Shown piece after piece: positions 55,899 to 64,000 of a stretch of 64,000 nt of DNA. Under the pieces are notes generated by a model. That model worked only from the letters and a program-made list of their open reading frames with translations, searched no databases and had not been told where the DNA came from. The stretch spans positions 34,661,944 to 34,725,943 of the forward strand of contig JASWHV010000019.1 in NCBI GenBank assembly GCA_030760725.1. The letters run 5' to 3'. Made by a program: the position numbers and the translations under genes. This DNA is from Neostapfia colusana (Eukaryota > Streptophyta > Magnoliopsida > Poales > Poaceae). How positions within the stretch are numbered: position 1 is the stretch's first letter; the number at the start of each line of letters is the position of its first letter.

Positions 55899-58800
55899 TG
55901 TGAGGGCCCGCCGTCCTGATCACTCACGGGGACGGGGCACCTCGCCCGGGAATCGCATTGGGTGGTGCCGTGCGATGCGGCACCCAACATCACACATAAT
56001 AAAGCATCATATTACATAAAACAAACAGAAGCTTACAAAGTATTGATTTCACAAATACTTCTCAAAATAATCTACAGCGGAAGAATATTACAACTCACGT
56101 TTCATACCTATGCTAAGCAACATAGAAGGTGTCCAGCCCGCGGACCCTCCTCACTAGCAACACTATCACACTAGCAGCGGCAGGGTTGCCATGAGTTCAC
56201 CACTCGGAGAGCTCCGAGTCTCATCTGGCACCCGTACATCTCAACGTACAGTTATTACCTGCAAAACAACTTATGCAGTATCTATGAGCACGAAGCTCAG
56301 CAAGACTGATCCGTCACCCTAGCCATGAAACTCTACATGCTAAGAATAGAGGAGAGTCCTTACTTCCAGTTTTAAGCAACTTTTATAGCCCTCGCGCAAT
56401 TCACATCGAGACTCCACAATCAAACAATAAACGCTTTATCTCGATGTCACTTGCCTGAGGTGAAAGTAACTTTAGTGAGCTATTCTAGACTCATACAGAC
56501 CTTACGCCATTAACGTCGAGACTTCACAATCAAACAAGAAATGCTTCGCCTTGACGCTACTAGCCCAAGGTGAAAATTAAATTTAGTGAAGTGTTGGTTG
56601 TTCCTCATCTCCATTATGAGGATTACTCACGAAGCATATGAAACGTATCCCAGTTTATTACTACGTCATGACTCAGTGTACAAGTATGCTCACTACCGCG
56701 AGCGACGGTGGTTGCAATCAAAAACACCCAGCTGACACGACACGTACGCCCGTACTCGACGTTGCACACAGCAACCATCACTGACGCCGTACGTGGCAAC
56801 CTTACACACGACACCCAAATGTCGAACCGGTCCCACCAACTGGGATTAAGTCTCCCTACGGCAAACCCTCATAGAGCCGACTTCTCTATCCTTTCAGAAT
56901 CGGCATCAGACGGTGAGGTATGCCTCGACACCCAGGTTAACATGTTACATCGGTTTCCTGGGTCCCATATAGCCAGTATGCATCCGGTACACATCTCAAA
57001 CTTGTCCAGCGGGGCCGCACACGAGAACGGGCCTTAATCGACTCAGACATAGACCAGGCTCACAGGACCACGCCCTTGACCTTCCATCCACTGCCCGGTC
57101 TCCATTCCCAACTATGGGGATCAATTCCCAACTCTTCCGATTGATCCCCCTTAAACCCGGTTCACGAGTAGGAAACTGCCCACTCGAGTTTTGCTTCTTT
57201 TAATCCACTTTTGTTGAGATCAGCAGTTATAATTAATTGATAACATATCCTACATTCGACTCCAGGGTTTTCTGGTCATGCATTTGGAGTTTCATACCAT
57301 GTAGACGTAATGCAATAAATAAAATGCTAGACGTATGAAGTGGATACAAATAAAAACTTGTAAATTTGATGCAAACCGGGGCTTGCCTTTGTTTTGCAGG
57401 GCTAATATATATATATATATATAATCCAGTTAGTGAAGATCACTTGGCTTTATCTCTTCCCTGCTTCCTTTGATCTCCACTCCAATGACTTAAAGTCCTT
57501 CACGTAGATGCTACACGTAATGCATATGCACAATTGTTTAATTGTAAAGACTTTGCTACAAGTTCTAATAACAAGTTTTCAAAAACTGGAACTCTGTTTA
57601 AGAATTTAAAATGACACTGGTGCTAGTGGTTTGGGTTTGGATCTAAGCACATGATTAATGCTAAGGGGTCCCCCCCTCCTTCTATATTGATCATCTTAAG
57701 TGGTTTAAACAGAACAGGGGTGATCCAAAGCTCCAATGGAGCTGAGAATTTTCATGTGAGTTCCTTGTCACAAGAAAACCCTCTGGACCAAAAATTAGCA
57801 CTTTTCATTGAGTGGTTGTTCAGAATAATTTTCTAAGCAATTAAGCAAAGAAGAATTAATTCTGAGATCACACCCATGTTCATGCCAAACTTAGTGAACT
57901 ACAATTTCAATTATAGCTCATAGATTTTGCATGAATTTCCCTAGCATTTTTGGAGCTAAGATCTGCCCAGAACTGAATTTCCAAGTTTTGGGATTTCTCT
58001 GAAAATGTTTCTGTATTCATTTGAATACAGAAACTTGAAATCAGAATTACCCTTACTAAATCAACTCCAAATGAGCTGAAACTTTTACAGGGGTTCACTA
58101 ACACCCTAAAGACTATTCTGGCAAAACTTGAGGATTTTTGGATGAGCCAAACTCCCTCACAAATTCTTTTGCTTAAAAGCTTTAAAGAATTTTCCAGAAT
58201 TTTTATTGGCTTTCATGCACATTGGGTTGCATATTTGGATAGATCTTGTCAAGATGAATCTAACCGAATTTGAATCACCCAATTTGGAGTTTCCTAGCAC
58301 ATGTTATGAATTTCCATACTTTGTTTGAAATCTGGAATTAATTTCCTATAGACAATCTAACTGGACCCACTGGTTAAAAGGGCAGCCAATAGAATTCGAG
58401 GACACACGGCTACAGGGTTTGCCCGCGCACAGCCACACTGGATCACACGCCACAACCGATCCAGATTTTAAATCTTCAGCTGCTGACACGTGGGCCCGAT
58501 GGGGGTCTTCTTCTTCCTCGGCCGGTCTCCTGCGCCCGCGCCTCCCCCTCGCCGGCGCACCACTGGAGTTCGCCGGACCCGGCTTCCCGGCCACCTCTCG
58601 GCCGGAGACTCGCCGCCTGTGAGTTTGGGAAGTCGGGGAACATGCCTACGGGGTTGGCTCGGGCTGCCGGTGGCCGGACTATCCTCGGCGACGAGCCGCG
58701 GCCTTCGGTGACGATCGGCGGCGTCGCCCGGCCCTTGTAGCCCGCCAACAGCTCAACCGAACCGCCCAAAAGTACCAGCAGAGGATGGGCTAGCTCGGTA

Positions 58801-60944
58801 TGGCCTTAATGTGGCTCGGAAACAGCGGCAATCCGGTTGTCACCGTACGCCCGAATGGCGTGGCGACGTCCGAGCTCGGGGACGCGAGAAATAGCTCACC
58901 CTCGGTCGATTTCTAGCCAGGGTTGTGAAGGGAACTTAACCGCTAGCCAGTCTAGTGCACATGTGCACGATTTGGTGGCCTAGAAACAACAATTACTCGA
59001 ATTTTGAGGATTTCTTACACGGGGTCTCTTCGCACGTGCCGAGAGCAAATCGCCAAATTCTTGCTCAGGAGATCATGGCTCGAGTGGAGGCTTGGCGAGG
59101 AGCAGCAGGGAACTCTGGCGCTTCTCTGGGTGTCCTAGCTCGGCCGTGAAAGCCCCTTGGTGGCGCTGTCCACATGAGTCCCTTTGTGGTCCGCTTTCGG
59201 GTCACTGCATGCACAAGCCGTTCTTGGTCGGGGTAGCCGAAAATCCTCCGGTCTAGTGCTGAGGAGGGAGCAGCGGACCCATCTGTGCCGTTCTGCAGCT
59301 TGGGGAGCTGTGTGGCACGGTTTCGGCTGCCTCCCGACAATCGTCGACGGAGCGGCCGTGAGCGGATCTGTCCTGCTCGTGTGCGAGGAAGGAGTTCGGA
59401 TAAGGGTGCCAGCTGGCCTCCAGTGCAATGAATTTGCGAGAGGAGGTGGCGCTCGGATGAGTTCCGGCTGCTTCGTGCGCTTTGAGTGAGGGTAAAACAG
59501 GCCACGCTTTGCTCGTCTGTGGTCGAGTGGAGCGCACCGAGTGCGAAGGAATATCGGAACTGGTCGCCAGCGCAAGGAGAAAACGGGGCGGTGGCCGCTG
59601 CTTTGAGTCCCGGTGGCGCCCTGCGACTGCTTGAGCCGAGCTCGCGTCTGAACCGTGCTACATCGGTTGCTTCGGTGGAAACAGAGAAACAACAGTTCAA
59701 TTACTTCAGTTGTAAGTCTCCCCTCTCTAATGACATGTGGGTCCACCCCTCTCCTCTCAAAAGATCTTCAAATTTTTGACACATTGTAAATTCAGCTATG
59801 AGGGACCCAAATTCAAAAGTCAATTTGCCATTTGACAATTTGTGCCACAGTTTCAAACTTATATTCAAATTTGGACGGTATTTACAAGTGCCTTTGATAT
59901 TCATATCAAAGCCCGTCCAAATTTGCTCAAAACTTGGCTCCCTCATAATTGGGACCAGAGGAATTCAAATATGTCCTCTGATATTTGAGTTGGCCATTGC
60001 AAATACAAATTTTTAGACAACAGTTTGAATTTCCCCTTTTTAAAAATGGCCTTCATTTCCTTGATGTAAACCATTCAATTCCAACTGAAATTTCAGTCCT
60101 CTTTGGTGACGACCCATCTGAATTTGGATGAAACACTTTGGTTTGCTCCTAGCCCCTGCTTGATCAATCTTGGTCCCAAGCTGAACCTCACAAGTTCAGT
60201 TTTTACCATGCCCTTCAAATTTGAATTTGAAGGTGATCTCAAACAATGCTTTGGACAAATGGTATATGAGCTTAAAATCCCTCCCATTTTGGAACTTAAG
60301 CTCTTCAATACCTGAGGACTGCAATGGTCATCTCATATATATGCTTTTGGACCATCTGAACATGAATGCTTTGCAAGGGTTCAAAACTGGGGTTTAAACT
60401 TCCCTCCCCTCTACTCATAGAGAATGTGCCTATGAGTTAGGTTTTTGGGAGTGAAATCCTTCCCTAGGTTAACATGTGTTCAGTATGAGCTAAAGAACAT
60501 TTTAGCTATCCCCACATGTCCAGGTTTGAGTTTATCATTTCACGTGACATAACTCAAGTCATTTCCCTTGCCTTAACATGTTTGAATTCAGCATGAACCC
60601 AATCCTTTTTAGCTCACCCTCAAATCACAAAGTTGCCCCCACATTCTCCTCAATTCAAATGTATGAGGCTCCATGTGTATACAAAAGTTTGTCGGCAATT
60701 TGAGCTGAGCCTTCGAGACTAAAGACCTTGTCTTCATTCTTTATCATCCACATGCATGATTACACATGAGCTCAACTTCACCTTGGTCCGACATATTCAA
60801 AGGCATGCTTGAACCCATGTGGTTGCACCTCATGTATACCGTCCCATGTAAGAAAGTTTTTGTAAGTCTCATTTTTCATGAACCAGAAACACGATGACGT
60901 TCAATCACCCGTTTCTTTGCATTCACGTTTTTGGGACTTTTACA
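55899..60944 (-). repeat. C 5' LTR (5046 bp)
   Basis: Partner of 19730-24862, 87 bp shorter because of deletions near 56350 and 59390. It carries the same module: U3 hairpins (56403-56447 and about 56513-56556), TATA (56381-56387), donor CAG|GTAAT (56269/56268) and the (TA)n run (57405-57423). Confidence 0.93.
57405..57423. repeat. (TA)n microsatellite in C 5' LTR
   Basis: About 19 bp of TA repeat, compared with about 13 bp in the other C LTR. Confidence 0.85.
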
Positions 60945-60949
60945 TGTTT
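60945..60949. repeat. TSD of C, right copy (tgttt)
   Basis: Matches 19725-19729. D's 3' LTR resumes immediately after. Confidence 0.9.
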
Positions 60950-62990
60950 CTGGCCGTTTTCCGAGGGATCAGGGTAGTGTTCCGAGTTCCCCATGTCACG
61001 GCGGTGCTGTAGGACCCAACCGCGGTCGGTTTCTAGGCTCGCCGGGTGAGTACCATGTCGCCGGAGTCGCCCGAGTTACTGCCACCGTCAGGGAGGTATT
61101 CCCGGCCAGTTAGCGCCGCCACCGAGCTCACCAAAGTGTTCCTCATCGGGTTTTAGGCACAGGCGGCGAGGATTGAGCCGTCTAAGGCACGGGGCAGCCG
61201 TTCCGGCGAGGCACAGTCGCTCCTCCGGCGAGGAGGCTGGCCCGGCACGAGGTAGAAGAAGGTGAGGGCCTGCCCCACCTGTCAGTGGCACTGGTTAGGC
61301 GCCGGATCGGATTGTGGCTCGGGATCTGCCGTGGCTGTGCGGGTTAAACAACGTAGCGCCGGTGTTGCCGAAATCTCACTGGTCCAATTTAAAACAGTGG
61401 GCCCAGCTCAATTATTTGAAGTTTCTGTTAGGGAAATAATTCCAGGAATTAGCCGATCTTTCCAAGCTCATAACTTTGAAAATGCCCAGGAATTTCTGTA
61501 GAATTGTTTTTAGTAAATCTTTTGGGGATTCATTACAGGAGCAATTCTTTATGAAATATTCCCAAATTTGGGCAGCTAGTCCTTTTCATAGTGAGTGATC
61601 TCCAGTAAAAATCTGAGCTTCATTGGAGTTCATTTGGTAGGCTAAATTGCCTCCCAAAGTTCAGCCTTTATTTGAGAATTCCAATTTAAACAGAAGGTAT
61701 TTCAGAACTCCTGTCCAACTTCAAAAATTCATATCTTTCTGTTGGTAGCTCCAAAAATGGTGAAACAAATTTTGTTAGAACCATGGAGACTTACCCTAAT
61801 CAGATCTTCCACTATTAGCTATGTCAAAGTTCCTGAATTGGGCTCAAAATTCAGAGAAGCATTGTACTTGTAGGAATTTTAAAGACTATGTGCAATGACA
61901 TGTCTCCAAATTTGGCTCAAATCATCCTTATAGAGTCTAGTATTCCCTGTAAAAATGCCAAAGCCAATTAAGGATCCTAAATAGCAGTAGCTATGAATAG
62001 AAGTTCAATTCTTATAAATCCTTAATACTTATACATCTATTTTGCTACATTTCATTTAGTGACCGAAGTTGAGGACACACCGGAGCCTTTGGACGTCCTG
62101 CCACCTGAAGTTGACTTCCCATCTAACTCGCAACCAGGCAATCCCCGGTTTGCACTTAAGTACCTTTTATAAAGTTTTTCATTTGTGTCACTTATGTCTA
62201 GGTTGAAATCTATGCATTAGAGTTAGGGTGGTTGAAACCCCACTTGCATAGCCTTTTAAATCCAATAAAGGGTGGCATAGTTTACAAACTCGATGAGTAG
62301 AGAATGCCATGCTAATGTTTAGGATCTCGGTAGAAGTCGAGTGGTTGGAAGCTACTCGCGAAATAGTACTTATCACACGGGATGAGAAGAGGTAGAAAAT
62401 GGCTTGAGTTGTGAAAATGAGACCCAGAAGGGGGGATAGGATGCAGTGAGCAGAGGTCTAACGTGCTTAGCCCTGTTGGTGTCGGTTGAGGACCGTCCGT
62501 TTGCGGCCCTGCTGGACAAGTATCGAACAGTACCGGAAGCATACTGGCATATGGGAACCAGGAAACCGATGTAATTGGTTAACCTGGGTGCCGAGGCTTA
62601 CCCAACCGTAAATAGGAGTGGGTTGAAGGTACCAAGGTGTAAATCTGCCGGTGGGCACAGTCACGCTCCACGCGGGGACCTCCTGTTCGTTACGGATGGA
62701 CCGGTTCGGCATTTGGGTTGCCTTTGAAAGGTTGTCGCATACAACAGAGTAGGAAGGGGTGTGGAATCACGCTTCTGAAAGTGGGTGTATGTGACGTGTT
62801 ATCCGGGTGTGTCTTGATTGCAATCACCATCCCTCGCGGTTATTTGAGTACCCGCTTGTTCACTGTGCCGTGACGTAGTAAGAAGTGAAATAAGCCAACT
62901 GAAAATGCTGTATTGATCTATTAATGTCTTGAATACCTTGATTGCTATAGTTATAGAGCTAATTAAGTTTATATTCCACTTTGGGCATCA

Positions 62991-63039
62991 CCACATCGGA
63001 GGAAAGCGTTTCTTGTTTGATTGTGGACTTTCGATGTGG
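62991..63039 (+). other. U3 hairpin with invariant 20-nt loop (D 3' LTR)
   Basis: Perfect 8-bp arms CCACATCG (62991-62998) and CGATGTGG (63032-63039), with inner AAAG/CTTT also able to pair. CGTTTCTTGTTTGATTGTGG is at 63007-63026. Confidence 0.75.
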
Positions 63040-63068
63040 GGGCTGCCTAAGGCTCATTAAACTGCGGC

Positions 63069-63075
63069 TATAAAA
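63069..63075 (+). promoter_or_regulatory. TATA box of D 3' LTR
   Basis: TATAAAA in GGCTATAAAACTG, 29 bp after the U3 hairpin. With AATAAA at 63458 it frames an R region of roughly 0.4 kb. Confidence 0.68.
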
Positions 63076-63571
63076 CTGAAAGTAAGGATCAACTTATAGG
63101 GGTATCTTTATTGCAAAGTCCTTTCCTACCTTCCACATCCTTGCACGTAGAGTTCCATGCCTTGGGTTGACGGTTAAGACTTGCTGAGCCATCGTGCTCA
63201 TGGTTGCAATATTTTGAGCTGTGTGCAGGTGAGAGTTATGAGGAAGGTTCCGAGGACGAGGCGATACCCCCATCGGGGCACACGGCCGAGATGGAGCCTT
63301 GCACGCCGCCGTGATTCTCCGGTTCCTTGCTGCTAGCGTGTAGCGTCCCCGGGCTGGACGGCTGCACTTTTGCATAGCTAGGATGAGAGGCCATATATGT
63401 ATACTACTTGTGCTGTATGAATAGGTTTTGTAAAAAGACTTCTGCTGCTTTATATCAAATAAAAGTTTGTATGTTGTTCTCTAATCTTTTCGTGTGTGCT
63501 ATTGGGTGCCGCATCGCACGGCACCACCCCATGCGATCTTGGAGTGGGTGAACCACGGGGTGGTCCCCACA

Positions 63572-64000
63572 CCGGAGGTAGACGAAGCCCCCAGTCCCAC
63601 GTGTCAGCGGCTGATAATTTAAAACCGGGATTCGCTGTGGCACCAGATCGGGTGCGGCTGCACGTGAAGGATTCCGTAGCCCTGTGTGTCGACCGCTGAG
63701 AAGTTGACACACAGCGGTTTAAACTTTTTCCCGATTTTCAGATTTAGTTCAAACTTCAAACCCACATAACTTTGGCTAGGAAGCTCCAAATCGAGTGAAC
63801 CAAATTTTTTTGGATTCAGCTCTATGAGTACTTCCCAGCAAATCAAGTTTCACTTCATGAAAATCTTTATTCTTCCAGAATTAATTCTTTAAAATTCAAA
63901 CTGGTTAGAATTTTAACTGGAGAACCCTTTGGAGGAAAATTCTGTAATTTTGCCAGGATGTGCACCAAAATATACCTGAGCTACTATAAAAATTTCAGAT
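63572..64000 (+). repeat. LTR fragment F (oldest layer), cut by window end
   Basis: Diverged LTR sequence from the middle of a Tekay-type LTR. It parallels LTR G at about 3721-4080 and LTR A at about 33970-34330: a GC-rich stretch with GTGTCAGCGG, then TTCAAACTT, CATAACTTTGGCTAGG and AGCTCCAAA. No edges are visible, so I cannot tell a solo LTR from a full element. D is inserted in it. Confidence 0.7.

Larger units (their letters stand above)
19730..60944 (-). mobile_element. Element C: internally deleted Tekay-type gypsy element, host of B
   Basis: Minus-strand element with two ~5.1-kb LTRs (19730-24862 and 55899-60944), perfect TSD tgttt, PBS, PPT and leader, but only ~2.5 kb of internal DNA of its own. 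Gag is absent and only fragments of RT and integrase remain. The insertion site is in D's 3' LTR. In the ~345 bases compared from the U5 ends of the two LTRs I count about 10 substitutions and one indel, more than in B or A, which fits its being older. Element B sits in its leader. Confidence 0.93.
12715..63571 (+). mobile_element. Element D: Tekay/Del gypsy element (B-type), host of E and C
   Basis: Plus-strand chromovirus. The visible parts are the 5' LTR tail (12715-12825), leader (12826-13863), gag-pol (13864-18378), hairpin and PPT (18406-18442) and the 3' LTR, split by C into 18443-19729 and 60950-63571. It belongs to the same family as B, with a matching LTR start (TGTAAAATC.CCAAAAG) and gag start. 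Most of its 5' LTR is beyond E, outside the window. It is inserted in LTR fragment F, with its right edge at 63571 followed by ccgga as the likely TSD. A deletion has removed its PBS and the end of the 5' LTR. Confidence 0.88.
60950..63571 (+). repeat. D 3' LTR, part 2 (rest of U3, R, U5)
   Basis: Continuation of 18443-19729. It holds a GC-rich stretch to about 61330, AT-rich U3, the conserved block near 62138, the AAACCGATGTAA hairpin region (62556-62587), the U3 hairpin (62991-63039), TATA (63069-63075), donor CAG|GTGAGA (63228/63229), AATAAA (63458-63463) and U5 hairpin GGTGCCG/CGGCACC (63505-63525). It ends CCCCACA at 63571. Total LTR without C is about 3.9 kb. Confidence 0.92.

Noticed and set aside
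24863..60944. C as two unrelated solo LTRs
   Set aside because: Both LTRs share orientation, edges and one TSD pair (tgttt outside both). PBS and PPT lie at the correct inner edges, so they are one element.

Overview
This window is plant nuclear DNA made entirely of LTR retrotransposons inserted into one another. I found no host gene, tRNA, rRNA or CRISPR array. The element types are Ty3/gypsy chromoviruses of Tekay/Del (RIRE3-like) type with 4-5 kb LTRs, and a Ty1/copia element of SIRE/Opie type. Together with very GC-rich patches they suggest a grass genome, probably pericentromeric or other heterochromatin. The species cannot be told from the sequence alone.

The nest was resolved by TG...CA LTR ends, primer-binding sites, polypurine tracts and perfect 5-bp target-site duplications (TSDs). 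Level 0 is F, an LTR fragment (63572-64000). Level 1 is D (+ strand), whose 5' LTR tail, leader and gag-pol lie at 12715-18378 and whose 3' LTR is split into 18443-19729 and 60950-63571. Level 2 holds two insertions in D: E, a copia element (- strand, 1-12714, running off the left edge) in D's 5' LTR, and C (- strand, 19730-60944, TSD tgttt) in D's 3' LTR. Level 3 holds G, a solo LTR (2089-6389, TSD aaaag) inside E's reverse transcriptase, and B (- strand, 26937-55485, TSD gaaca) inside C's leader. Level 4 is A (+ strand, 32386-46648, TSD agagt) inside B's pol. Sampled LTR-pair divergence is C > B, with A about equal to B, which agrees with this order.

Each gypsy element has the layout 5' LTR - PBS (initiator-Met tRNA) - about 1-1.6 kb leader - gag-PR-RT-RH-IN-chromodomain in one frame - hairpin - PPT - 3' LTR. 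All copies are dead. A is nearest to intact, with one continuous frame of 1481 codons broken by only three stops. B and D carry more stops and frameshifts. C has lost gag and most of pol.

The most interesting unexplained signal is in the LTRs and leaders rather than in proteins. The promoter-proximal ~1 kb of every long LTR is a conserved module with several hairpins. The stem bases of these hairpins change in a compensatory way between families while the loops stay fixed. A consensus splice donor lies downstream of the TATA box, and acceptor-like TGCAG sites lie mid-leader and 1 nt before the gag start codon. I infer a regulated leader intron that removes the PBS from translated RNA, plus structured RNA or dyad DNA elements in U3/R. 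Both are testable hypotheses and not established facts.
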